7,573 bases of DNA, from assembly GCA_946886255.1 (NCBI GenBank), contig CAMPIG010000230.1:1-7573 (forward strand). The letters run 5' to 3'. The notes under the pieces were generated by a model, which had not been told where the DNA came from, did no database searches, and was given only the letters and a program-made list of their open reading frames with translations. The position numbers were made by a program, and so were the translations under genes. This stretch comes from an uncultured Cellvibrio sp. (GTDB lineage: Bacteria > Pseudomonadota > Gammaproteobacteria > Pseudomonadales > Cellvibrionaceae). Positions 1-7,100 of the stretch are shown piece after piece (the first letter of the stretch is position 1; the number at the start of each line of letters is the position of its first letter).

Positions 1-107
1 TCATTTTCGTCCACATAAAAACTCAAGTCGTTTACGGCTTTAAAACCATCGAAGGAAACGGTGAGCCCTTCAACCGCAAGCACATAATCTGTATTACTGG
101 GGGTCAT
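1..107 (-). CDS. urtD: Urea ABC transporter ATP-binding protein UrtD (N-terminal fragment, cut by window edge)
   Basis: Only the first 35 codons are present; the gene continues beyond the left edge. The visible protein reads MTPSNTDYVLAVEGLTVSF then DGFKAVNDLSFYVDEN. The 'L-x-V-E-G-L-T-V-S-F-D-G-F-K-A-V-N-D-L-S' pattern is the first beta strands of an ABC ATPase of the branched-chain-amino-acid/urea class (LivG-like), just before the Walker A loop, which lies outside the window. UrtD and UrtE are the two cytoplasmic ATPases that power UrtBC. The ATG at 107-105 has an AGGAG site 7 nt upstream, and the start lies inside the end of urtC with a 14-nt overlap, so the two are probably translationally coupled. 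The assignment rests on this N-terminus plus position directly after urtC; no catalytic motif can be seen. Confidence 0.88.
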   Translation of the reverse strand, partial: MTPSNTDYVLAVEGLTVSFDGFKAVNDLSFYVDEN

Positions 108-1260
108 GGAGAGCTCCTTCGTTCAGGTTGGATGAGGGTGCTTGCGGTACAGAGGATTTTTTCGCCAGCAATTTTGCCAGCAGCGGCTTTACGCGCGGCG
201 CTACGTAGGTGTTGTAAAGCCCGGCAAGTCCATTCGGAAATGCCATCACCACCGCAATAAATAAGCCGCCCATGGCAAACAACCAGAGTTCAGGAAAACT
301 TTCGGAGAAAGATGTTTTGGCCCAGTTCACCAGCAGCGCGCCGTAAACGGCGCCGATGATTGACAAGCGACCGCCCACTGCGCAGAAGATCACCATCTCA
401 ATCGACGGCACGATGCCCACCAAGGTCGGTGACATAAATCCGACTTGCAAGGTAAACATGGCACCGCCGATAGCGGCAAAGGTAGCGCCGACACAGAACA
501 CAAAGATTTTAAAGTTGGCCACGTCGTAGCCGGAGAAGCGCACGCGATCTTCCTTATCGCGCATCGCCACCAAAAGACGACCCAATTTACTTTTGCGAAT
601 GAACTGCGCGATGAACAGACACACAAACAGCATGAACACGCACAGAAAATAAAATACATATTTGGCACTATCGGTGCGGATATCCCATCCATGTAACGTG
701 CGCAGGTCGGTAATGCCATTTACGCCACCGGTATAACCCTGCTGGCCGATAATCAGGATCGTGAGGATCGCGGCAATCGCTTGGGTGATAATCGCAAAGT
801 AAACACCGCCCACCCGCCGCTTGAACATCGCAGCACCGATGATGTAAGCGAAGATCGACGGAATCACAATAATTGCCAGCAGCGTAAAGGTAAAACTGTA
901 GAAGGGCTCCCAGAAAAACGGCAGCTCGGTAATCTGGTTCCAATCCATAAAATCCGGAATGCCGGGTGTGGATTGAATCTTGGTGCTTTCCGGATCAGAC
1001 GCTTCCAGTTTAAGAAACATCGCCATGATGTAACCGCCCAAACCAAAAAACACGCCCTGCCCTAAACTCAGGATGCCGCCGTATCCCCAACACAACACCA
1101 GGCCCACGGCAACAAAAGCGTAGGTCAAATATTTACCCACCAGGTTCAAACGAAAAATATCCATGCTCAGCGGCAGCACCACAACCAATAACAGTGCCAG
1201 AATCACAAAGCCCCATAATTCATTTTTCGGTAACAGGGAACGCAAACCTTGATACGACAT
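94..1260 (-). CDS. urtC: Urea ABC transporter permease UrtC
   Basis: This encodes the LivM-type inner-membrane permease which, with UrtB, forms the channel of the ATP-driven urea importer. The protein has 388 residues and is mostly hydrophobic helices. Family marks are GGILSLGQG (residues 61-69) in the helix that lines the pore in LivM proteins, a cytoplasmic segment with GRLLVAMRDKEDRVRFSGYD (227-246) that should contact the ATPase, and GGRLSIIGAVYGALLV (297-312) followed by the FPNGLAGLY ending (341-349). A hydrophilic stretch at about 85-120 is the likely periplasmic loop. After residue 350 there is a short charged Lys/Ala/Ser tail. The ATG at 1260-1258 is preceded by GGAG about 9 nt upstream. 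It starts 13 nt after the urtB stop and its TAA lies inside urtD, so it is co-transcribed with both. Nothing suggests disruption. LivM paralogues for amino acids are the alternative, but the UrtA partner makes urea far more likely. Confidence 0.95.
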   Translation of the reverse strand: MSYQGLRSLLPKNELWGFVILALLLVVVLPLSMDIFRLNLVGKYLTYAFVAVGLVLCWGYGGILSLGQGVFFGLGGYIMAMFLKLEASDPESTKIQSTPGIPDFMDWNQITELPFFWEPFYSFTFTLLAIIVIPSIFAYIIGAAMFKRRVGGVYFAIITQAIAAILTILIIGQQGYTGGVNGITDLRTLHGWDIRTDSAKYVFYFLCVFMLFVCLFIAQFIRKSKLGRLLVAMRDKEDRVRFSGYDVANFKIFVFCVGATFAAIGGAMFTLQVGFMSPTLVGIVPSIEMVIFCAVGGRLSIIGAVYGALLVNWAKTSFSESFPELWLFAMGGLFIAVVMAFPNGLAGLYNTYVAPRVKPLLAKLLAKKSSVPQAPSSNLNEGALHDPQ

Positions 1261-1273
1261 GAGAGAGGTCTCC

Positions 1274-2200
1274 CTAACGACGAACTTTGAGGGTAAACAA
1301 ACCTTGCGGGCGCACCATCAGAATCAGTACGACAAACAACAAGGTAAGTACTTTGGCCATAGAGCCGCTTATAAAAAATTCCATGGTGGATTGCGCTTGC
1401 GAAATGCCAAACGCCGATGCAATGGTCCCAAGCAGACTGGTGGCACCACCAAACACCACCACTAAAAAGGTATCAACAATATAAAGTTGTCCCGATGTCG
1501 GGCCGGTGGAACCGATCATAGTAAATGCGCTACCGGCAACACCGGCAATGCCACAACCCAATGCAAAGGTAATGCGATCAACCTTGGCCGTATTGATGCC
1601 GACAGCGCCAGCCATCGCGCGATTTTGTACGACGGCGCGCACCTGAATTCCCCAGCGTGAGCGATACATCAGGATCGCTACTGCAAGCGAAATACCCAGC
1701 GCCAGACACATCACAAAAATACCGTTGATCGGCACTTCAATGGTGTCGGATATTTGATAGGAACCCATCAGCCAATCCGGCAGGGTTACGCCCACTTCAC
1801 GGGCGCCGAATACGGTGCGATAAAGTTGTTGCAGGATCAGGCTCAAACCCCAGGTAGCAAGCAGCGTGTCCAGTGGGCGGTTGTAGAGAAAGCGAATCAT
1901 ACTCCATTCCACCAGGGCGCCCAGGGCGGCGGTGACCAAAAAGGCGAGCACCATCGCGAGTATGAAATAAAAACTGAAAAAATCCGGTAAGTGATTCGAG
2001 AAAACCTGCGAGGTTAAATAGGTAATGTAGGCACCGAGAATCATAAACTCGCCGTGCGCCATATTAATTACGCCCATTTGTCCAAAGATGATGGCCAACC
2101 CTAATGCCATCAGGACAAAGACGGAAAACAGAATCAATCCAGCGAAGCCTTGCATCGCAAAGATCGACATTAATTCCGAGGTGCTGTAGTCAGCAAACAT
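1274..2200 (-). CDS. urtB: Urea ABC transporter permease UrtB (short form)
   Basis: This is the LivH-type permease subunit that pairs with UrtC in the inner membrane. From the preferred start the protein has 308 residues. GQMGVINMAHGEF (about 40-52) is the conserved first-helix signature of LivH/UrtB. A cytoplasmic coupling segment RSRWGIQVRAVVQNRAMAGA lies near 181-200, FGGATSLLGT near 250-259, and the chain ends with MVRPQGLF and a basic tail. It lacks the large N-terminal periplasmic extension found in many proteobacterial UrtB proteins of about 500 residues, so it is the short form. Two ATGs are possible, at 2206 and 2200. The GAGGA site lies 1 nt from the first and 7 nt from the second, so I chose 2200; starting at 2206 would add only Met-Arg. 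The gene is separated from urtA by a gap containing a REP-like hairpin and is followed by urtC after 13 nt. Confidence 0.94.
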   Translation of the reverse strand: MFADYSTSELMSIFAMQGFAGLILFSVFVLMALGLAIIFGQMGVINMAHGEFMILGAYITYLTSQVFSNHLPDFFSFYFILAMVLAFLVTAALGALVEWSMIRFLYNRPLDTLLATWGLSLILQQLYRTVFGAREVGVTLPDWLMGSYQISDTIEVPINGIFVMCLALGISLAVAILMYRSRWGIQVRAVVQNRAMAGAVGINTAKVDRITFALGCGIAGVAGSAFTMIGSTGPTSGQLYIVDTFLVVVFGGATSLLGTIASAFGISQAQSTMEFFISGSMAKVLTLLFVVLILMVRPQGLFTLKVRR

Positions 2201-2207
2201 TCGCATG

Positions 2208-2212
2208 TCCTC
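2208..2212 (-). promoter_or_regulatory. Ribosome binding site deciding the urtB start
   Basis: GAGGA on the minus strand. It is 1 nt from the ATG at 2206-2204, which is too close to work well, and 7 nt from the ATG at 2200-2198, which is ideal. It therefore supports the shorter urtB product. Confidence 0.6.
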
Positions 2213-2220
2213 TGTGGAGT

Positions 2221-2240
2221 GCGCGGCTTGGCGCGGTTTG
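2221..2240. repeat. Short tandem repeat, two 10-nt copies of GCGCGGYTTG
   Basis: Two adjacent copies, gcgcggcttg and gcgcggtttg, differ at one base. They lie in the urtA-urtB gap, just upstream of the urtB ribosome binding site. No function is evident; they may simply be debris of the neighbouring palindromic repeat, whose stem also contains GCGCGG. Confidence 0.35.
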
Positions 2241-2274
2241 ATATTTGATAAAGTGCGAGTGGATTATGACTTTT

Positions 2275-2310
2275 GTCGGATTACGCCGCGCGATGCGCGG
2301 CTAATCCGAC
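2275..2310. repeat. REP-like palindromic hairpin between urtA and urtB
   Basis: GTCGGATTA (2275-2283) pairs perfectly with TAATCCGAC (2302-2310). Inside it GCCGCGC (2285-2291) pairs perfectly with GCGCGGC (2295-2301), leaving a one-base bulge (C2284) and a GAT loop. That makes a 16-bp stem in 36 nt, directly after the urtA stop codon. No T-run follows on either strand, so it is not a classical intrinsic terminator. From general knowledge, GTCGGATTA...TAATCCGAC palindromes are dispersed in many proteobacterial genomes as REP/REPIN-type repeats. In this position it could protect the 3' end of urtA mRNA or attenuate reading into urtB, giving more binding protein than permease; that role is inference. 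Confidence 0.75.
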
Positions 2311-2319
2311 CTACTTCTG

Positions 2320-3564
2320 TTACTGATAGCCTTTGGGGAATGGATCGGGTTCGATCAATTCTTTGGTCTCGTAGACGAGCTTGTATTGGCCGTCACTTTG
2401 GGCGTGACCGATACGGGTTTTGGACCAGAGGTGATGGTTGGGGTGGATCTTCACGTAGCCTTCCGGCGCGGTGGTTAATTCAATACCGGGCGATGCGGCG
2501 CGCACTTTATCGATATCGAAGGAGCCCGCTTTTTCTACGGCCGCTTTCCACAACCAGGGGCCGAGGTAAGCAGCTTGCGTTACGTCGCCGATCACAATGT
2601 CATCGCCCCAGCGCTCTTTAAAAGCTTTCACGAATGCCTGATTGTTTTCGTTGGGCAGGCTTTGGAAGTATTTCATCGCCGCGTAAGCACCCACCATGTT
2701 TTCACCACCAATACCGAGGATTTCGTCTTCGGTAACAGAGATGGTTAACACCAGTGGTTTTTCTTTGGTCATGTCAATACCGGCGGCCTTCAATTGTTTG
2801 TAGAAGGCCACGTTGGAACCGCCGACTACAATCGCGTAGATCACGTCGGGTTTACGCAATTTGATCTTGTTGATCACCGAGTTAAATTGTGTATGACCCA
2901 GCGGATAATATTCTTCACCCACGACTTTCAGGCCCAGCTTTTCGATGTGCTTGCGTGCGATCTTGTTGGAAGTGCGTGGCCAGATGTAGTCCGAGCCGAG
3001 CAGGTAAAAGGTTTTTGCATCTTTGTTTTTTACCACCCAATCGATACCGGCAATAATTTGTTGCGTGGCTTCCTGTCCGGTGTAGATCACGTTCGGTGAT
3101 TGCTCAAGACCTTCATAAAACGTCGGGTAGTAGAGCATGCCGTTGTATTGCTCGAAGATCGGCAGTACGGCTTTGCGCGATGCGGAGGTCCAGCAGCCGA
3201 ATACGGCGGCAACTTTGTCGTTCACCAACAGCTTGCGTGATTTTTCGGCGAAGGTGGGCCAGTCGCTCGCGCCGTCTTCCTGGATAAACTCGATCTTGCG
3301 TCCTAGCACGCCGCCCATGGCGTTGATTTGTTCGATGGCAAGTTTTTCGGCTTGTACGGAGCCGGTTTCACTGATGGCCATGGTGCCGGTGACGGAGTGG
3401 AGGATGCCGACTTTGACGGTGTCGTCGGTGACGGCGAGGCCGGTGGTGTTAACGTCGGCTGCGTGTGTGGCGGCGGCGATCAGTGCGAGTGATGCGGCCA
3501 GGGTTTTTAGTGTATTGAGTATCGGCGAGCGTGAGCTGCCGGTTCTGATGTGTTGCCTACGCAT
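2320..3564 (-). CDS. urtA: Urea-binding periplasmic protein UrtA
   Basis: This is the substrate-binding protein that captures urea in the periplasm and delivers it to UrtBC. The protein has 414 residues, a normal family length. The N-terminus is a Sec signal peptide: a basic stretch (MRRQHIRTGSSRS), a hydrophobic core at about 22-32 (LAASLALIAAA), and likely cleavage after THA at residue 35. The mature part is a type I periplasmic-binding fold. It opens with VKVGILHSVTGTMAISE (50-66), and the UrtA-type ligand region includes FGCWTSASRKAVLP (122-135) and LYYPTFYEGLEQ (from 144). The closing segment ELIEPDPFPKGYQ is typical of UrtA rather than of amide-binding FmdD or amino-acid LivJ relatives, though short-chain amides remain an alternative ligand. 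The ATG has GAGGA 6 nt upstream (minus strand, 3571-3575). It is first in the operon and divergent from the hybrid kinase gene; its promoter should lie within 3565-4173. Confidence 0.96.
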   Translation of the reverse strand: MRRQHIRTGSSRSPILNTLKTLAASLALIAAATHAADVNTTGLAVTDDTVKVGILHSVTGTMAISETGSVQAEKLAIEQINAMGGVLGRKIEFIQEDGASDWPTFAEKSRKLLVNDKVAAVFGCWTSASRKAVLPIFEQYNGMLYYPTFYEGLEQSPNVIYTGQEATQQIIAGIDWVVKNKDAKTFYLLGSDYIWPRTSNKIARKHIEKLGLKVVGEEYYPLGHTQFNSVINKIKLRKPDVIYAIVVGGSNVAFYKQLKAAGIDMTKEKPLVLTISVTEDEILGIGGENMVGAYAAMKYFQSLPNENNQAFVKAFKERWGDDIVIGDVTQAAYLGPWLWKAAVEKAGSFDIDKVRAASPGIELTTAPEGYVKIHPNHHLWSKTRIGHAQSDGQYKLVYETKELIEPDPFPKGYQ

Positions 3565-3694
3565 GGTCTTTCCTCTTTGATTATTGAAAAGCCGGGGGAT
3601 TTTTTCGGTGTTGGTGTTGCGTTCCCAAGTACAGACACGGTGTGTCCACGGTTTTTATTCTGCGGTGAGTGGGGTGCTGCGCCCATTCGACAAA

Positions 3695-3709
3695 TACCCT
3701 ATGGGGGTA
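3695..3709. promoter_or_regulatory. Operator-like inverted repeat TACCC-N5-GGGTA
   Basis: Perfect 5-nt arms TACCC (3695-3699) and GGGTA (3705-3709) are separated by 5 nt, about one helical turn centre to centre, as for a dimeric regulator. It lies about 131 nt upstream of the urtA start codon and about 465 nt upstream of the kinase start. The place suits an activator of urtA. The identity of any binding protein cannot be read from the sequence; a LuxR/NarL-family response regulator working with the adjacent kinase is a guess. Confidence 0.4.
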
Positions 3710-3727
3710 CGTCATTTGACGCATACC
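3706..3727. promoter_or_regulatory. Second dyad overlapping the operator-like repeat
   Basis: CGTC (3710-3713) and GACG (3718-3721) are separated by ATTT. The outer arms GGTA (3706-3709) and TACC (3724-3727) also pair if the CA at 3722-3723 is skipped. It shares its left arm with the TACCC-N5-GGGTA repeat, so the two could be alternative half-site pairings at one regulatory locus. It could also be chance. Confidence 0.25.
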
Positions 3728-3834
3728 TTGATTTTTTGAATGACGTTATTTTCGGGCGCGTTATAAGGATGATTAGGAGTGGTGAGACTGGAGGGGACAT
3801 GCCTTCGGTATAGGCTACTGCGACACGCCGTGAA

Positions 3835-3846
3835 TACATCCTTGTA
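3835..3846 (-). promoter_or_regulatory. CsrA/RsmA-like hairpin 1 (TACA-AGGA-TGTA on the minus strand)
   Basis: Read on the minus strand this is a 4-bp stem TACA/TGTA closing an AGGA loop. With one flanking base it reads CTACAAGGATGT, matching 11 of 12 positions of the SELEX consensus RUACARGGAUGU known for CsrA. The GGA in the loop is the key recognition feature of that family. It would act only if this strand is transcribed, for example as part of a long urtA leader. Confidence 0.4.
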
Positions 3847-3893
3847 GGCTCGGCACCGGCATCCCTTCGCGCTCCCGGCGCTTCGGGAAACTT

Positions 3894-3909
3894 CCCACAT
3901 CCCTGTGGG
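3894..3909 (-). promoter_or_regulatory. CsrA/RsmA-like hairpin 2 (CCCACA-GGGA-TGTGGG on the minus strand)
   Basis: A perfect 6-bp stem with a GGGA tetraloop on the minus strand. The ACAGGGATGT core agrees with the CsrA consensus at 10 of 12 positions when aligned to RUACARGGAUGU. Together with hairpin 1 it gives two GGA-loop hairpins about 60 nt apart in one element, the spacing style of CsrA-binding RNAs. Function is inferred only. Confidence 0.4.
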
Positions 3910-4163
3910 TCGTCCAGCCGGTGACGGTCGCTGTAGCCTATACCGAAGGCATGTCTGCAAGTGCGAAGTAAAACTCCTGATGGTATGGGTTTTGATATAG
4001 GTAATCATGTGTGCTGCGCGGATGAGATATGTGCCGAAACATGCAGCGCGTAGCTCGGAATGTTTTTGTTTACAGCACTAAGAGAGCGCACCCAGCTTTA
4101 AAGCGCACCAAAACATATCACTCGCTTGCGCAGGGAGATATTTTTTCCTGGAAGAATGACTTT

Positions 4164-4168
4164 AGGAA
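4164..4168 (+). promoter_or_regulatory. Ribosome binding site of the hybrid kinase gene
   Basis: AGGAA ends 5 nt before the ATG at 4174. A second in-frame ATG lies at 4156, but its only Shine-Dalgarno-like sequence (GGAAG, 4150-4154) is 1 nt away, so 4174 is preferred. The alternative would add six residues. Confidence 0.6.
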
Positions 4169-4173
4169 ACTCC

Positions 4174-7100
4174 ATGACAGCCAAGCAGCACATCTTTCGC
4201 GTGCGGCGTAATTACAACCAGTGGGTCGCCAACCAGACTCTGGAAGACTATGCCTTGCGTTTTACAGCGAAGAGCGCGCGGCGTTGGTCGCGCGCGCGGG
4301 TGGCTACGACGGCGTTGGGGGCGATTTCATTTTTGGCGTTGGAGGCGATTGGTGGGGCGATTACGTTGCATTATGGTTTTAATAATGCGGTGGCGGCGAT
4401 TTGTACGGTTGGGTTGATTATTTTTTTGACGGCGATTCCGATCAGTTATTACGCGGCGAAGTATGGGGTGGATATTGATCTGCTGACGCGTGGGGCGGGG
4501 TTCGGTTATATTGGGTCGACGATTACGTCGTTAATCTATGCGTCGTTTACGTTTATTTTTTTCGCGCTGGAAGCGGCGATCATGGCGATGGCGTTGGAGC
4601 TGTTGTTTGATATTCCGCTGGTGTATGGCTATTTGATCAGTGCGCTGGTGGTAATCCCGCTGGTGACTCACGGTATTACGTTTATCAGTCGCTTTCAGTT
4701 GTGGAGCCAGCCGGTGTGGGTGGTGCTGCAGTTGTTGCCGTTTGTTTTTATTATTTATATCGATGCGAGTGCGGTGGAGAGCTGGACGGCGTTTACCGGC
4801 ACTGAGCAGAAAGCAGATGGGGATACGATTCCCGGTGTTAATATTTTGTTTTTCGGTGCGGCGTCGGCGGTGATGTTTTCGTTGATTGCACAGATCGGTG
4901 AGCAGGTGGATTTTTTGCGTTTCCTGCCGGCGCCGACACCGGAGACGCGGGCGCGTTGGTGGTGCGCGTTGATGGCCGGTGGGCCGGGTTGGATTGTTAT
5001 CGGTGTGCTAAAAATTCTGGCCGGTTCTTTTCTCGCGGTATTGGCGCTGAATCACGGCGTGCCATTATTGGAATCCGCCGACCCGACACGGATGTATATG
5101 GTGGCGTTCAGTTACATCACGTATTCCCCGGAAGTGTCGCTGGCGGTGGCCGGGATTTTTGTGATCCTGTGTCAGCTAAAGATTAATGTCACCAATGCTT
5201 ATGCGGGCTCCATTGCCTGGTCGAATTTTTTCTCGCGTTTAACCCACAGCCATCCGGGCCGTGTGGTGTGGCTGGTGTTTAATGTCACCATCGCGTTGCT
5301 GTTGATGGAGTTAGGCGTTTATCACGCACTGGAACAAACGCTCGGGGTTTACGGGATCGTGGCGGTGGCCTGGCTCGGCGCTTTGGTCGCGGATCTGGTG
5401 ATCAATAAACCTCTGGGATTCAGTCCAAGACATATCGAATTTAAACGCGCCCACCTGTACGACATCAACCCTGTCGGTTTCGGTGCGATGTTGCTCGCGT
5501 CCGCGATCGGCATTACTTGCCACACCGGTGCGCTCGGGGAAATCGCGCAAGCCTTGTCTCATTTTATTGCGCTCCTGGCTTCGCTGATTATTGCTCCGCT
5601 TATCGCCTGGGGCACCAAGGGGCGTTACTACATTGCGCGGCCGGTAGTGGAGATTAGCACTATTGATGGCACCGTCCATTGTTGTATCTGCGAACATAAA
5701 TTCGAGCGCGAGGATGTCACCTACTGCCCTGCTTACGCTGGTCATATCTGTTCGTTGTGCTGCTCCCTCGATGCGCGTTGTAACGACCACTGTAAACCCG
5801 GCGCTGGCTACGCTGAACAGTTGCGCGGATTCTTTACCGCGTTTTTACCTGAGTGGCTGACACCCAATATTAATTCACGTATCGGTCATTTTCTGACGCT
5901 GGTGATCATCATCAACGGCTTATCTGCCGTATTGTTGTCGATGATTTATTTCCAAACACTGACGGAAGATATTGCGACGGCGCAATTGCTGGCTACGACC
6001 CTGTGGAAAGTCTTTTTTCTGTTGGTGATCATTACCGGCGTGGTGAGTTGGTTGTTTGTGTTAGCTCACGAAAGCCGTGTGGTTGCACAGGAAGAAACCC
6101 AACGACAAACCCGTCTGCTGATGGAAGAAATTGTTGCCCACGAACGCACCGACAAAGCATTGCAAGAAGCCAAAGAGCACGCCGAAGCGGCGAACCTTGC
6201 CAAAAGCCGTTACCTGACCGGTATCAGCCACGAATTGCGTTCGCCGTTAAATGCGGTTTTGGGCTACACGCAACTGTTGGAAAAAGATCCGGCCATGCCA
6301 GCGAATCGCAAAGATGCCCTGGCAGTGATTCGCCGCAGTGGCGAGCATTTAGCGGATTTGATTGAAGGCCTGCTGGATATATCCAAGATTGAAGCAGGCC
6401 GTCTTGATTTGCATAAAGATCAGGTGCGTCTCGCCGTGTTGATGGACCAACTGGTGAACATGTTTCGTTTACAGGCGGAAGCCAAAGACTTGATATTTGA
6501 ATACCACTGTAATGATCGCTTACCGGAATTTGTGCATACCGATGAAAAACGTCTGCGACAGATCTTAATCAACCTGTTATCCAACGCGATTAAATACACG
6601 GAGCAAGGCAAGATCAGCTTTACCTTGCGTTATCGCAACCAGGTAGCGGAGTTCAGTGTGCTGGATACCGGCGAAGGGATTGCGCCTGAAGATCTTGAAC
6701 GCATCTTCCGCCCCTTCGAGCGCGTGCGTAAACCTGGCTGCACCGCTTTGGGAACCGGTTTGGGTTTAACCATTACCCGTTTGCTTGCCGAAATTATGGG
6801 CGGTGATATTTCCGTTAAAAGTACACCGGGGCAAGGCAGTTTATTCAAAGCCAGCTTGATGCTGTCGAGTGTGAGCAAACCGCTGCCGGAATCAATTACC
6901 GCGCCGGCACAAACCATCTATGGTTATCGCGGCAAAGTGCGCAACCTGATGGTGGTCGACGACGAAGCGCCGCACCGGCAATTGTTACGCGCCATGTTAA
7001 TGCCGCTCGGTTTTAATATCAGTGAAGTGGGCAACTCGCTGCTGGCGATGGAACAACTGCAACAGGAAACTGACAACGGCGCCTGCCCGGATTTAATCCT

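Larger units (their letters stand above)
3796..3955. repeat. 160-nt structured inverted-repeat element (MITE-like or RNA-like)
   Basis: The ends are a perfect 23-nt inverted repeat: 3796-3818 begins GACATGCCTTCGG and 3933-3955 is its exact reverse complement. After one T:T mismatch, five more bases pair (GCGAC 3820-3824 with GTCGC 3927-3931). Inside are CACCGGC (3854-3860) pairing with GCCGGTG (3917-3923), and three small hairpins at 3835-3846, 3873-3888 and 3894-3909. The element is C-rich on the plus strand, unlike the G+T-rich flanks, which suggests insertion. No target-site duplication is obvious. An open frame crosses it on the minus strand, but its translation has no protein character. 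It resembles dispersed non-coding repeats I recall from gammaproteobacteria; I cannot confirm copy number from one window. Confidence 0.8.
3565..4173. other. Divergent intergenic region between urtA and the hybrid kinase gene
   Basis: This 609-nt stretch has no convincing gene. From left to right it holds the urtA ribosome binding site (3571-3575), a small dyad GACAC-GGT-GTGTC (3634-3646), the operator-like repeat at 3695-3709 with a second overlapping dyad to 3727, an AT-richer stretch, the 160-nt inverted-repeat element (3796-3955), and about 200 nt leading to the kinase start. I could not find a strong sigma-70 promoter with good spacing. The best partial candidates are a GAATAA-like -10 for urtA (minus strand, 3655-3660) without a matching -35, and an extended -10-like TGATATAGG (3993-4001, plus strand) for the kinase gene. 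Poor -35 boxes would fit activator-dependent promoters, but this is inference. Confidence 0.6.

Noticed and set aside
2275..2310. Intrinsic terminator after urtA
   Set aside because: The stem is strong, but on the minus strand it is followed by AAAAGTC, not a T-run; a REP-like repeat is the better reading.
3137..3580. 147-codon open frame on the plus strand
   Set aside because: It is antisense to the urtA signal peptide and ligand-binding region; urtA is unmistakable and the shadow has no supporting motifs or ribosome binding site.
3607..3620. GG-N10-GC pattern resembling a sigma-54 promoter on the plus strand (GG 3607-3608, TTGC 3617-3620)
   Set aside because: Only the GG and TTGC elements match, the CAC of the -24 box is missing, and it points away from urtA while lying more than 550 nt from the kinase start.
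3736..3767. TTGAAT and TATAAG as a plus-strand sigma-70 promoter
   Set aside because: The spacer is about 20 nt, too long, and the site lies over 400 nt upstream of the kinase start with the repeat element in between.
3712..4008. 98-codon open frame on the minus strand in the urtA-kinase spacer
   Set aside because: It runs straight through the 160-nt inverted-repeat element; its translation is a mix of low-character Arg/Ser/Cys stretches, and the hairpins explain the sequence better than a protein does.
4029..4211. Short plus-strand open frame just before and overlapping the kinase start
   Set aside because: No ribosome binding site of note and no domain character; it overlaps the well-supported start at 4174 in another frame.
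5311..5790. 159-codon open frame on the minus strand
   Set aside because: It is fully antisense to the NCS1/Cys-cluster part of the hybrid kinase, whose frame has recognisable domains; the antisense product shows no family features.
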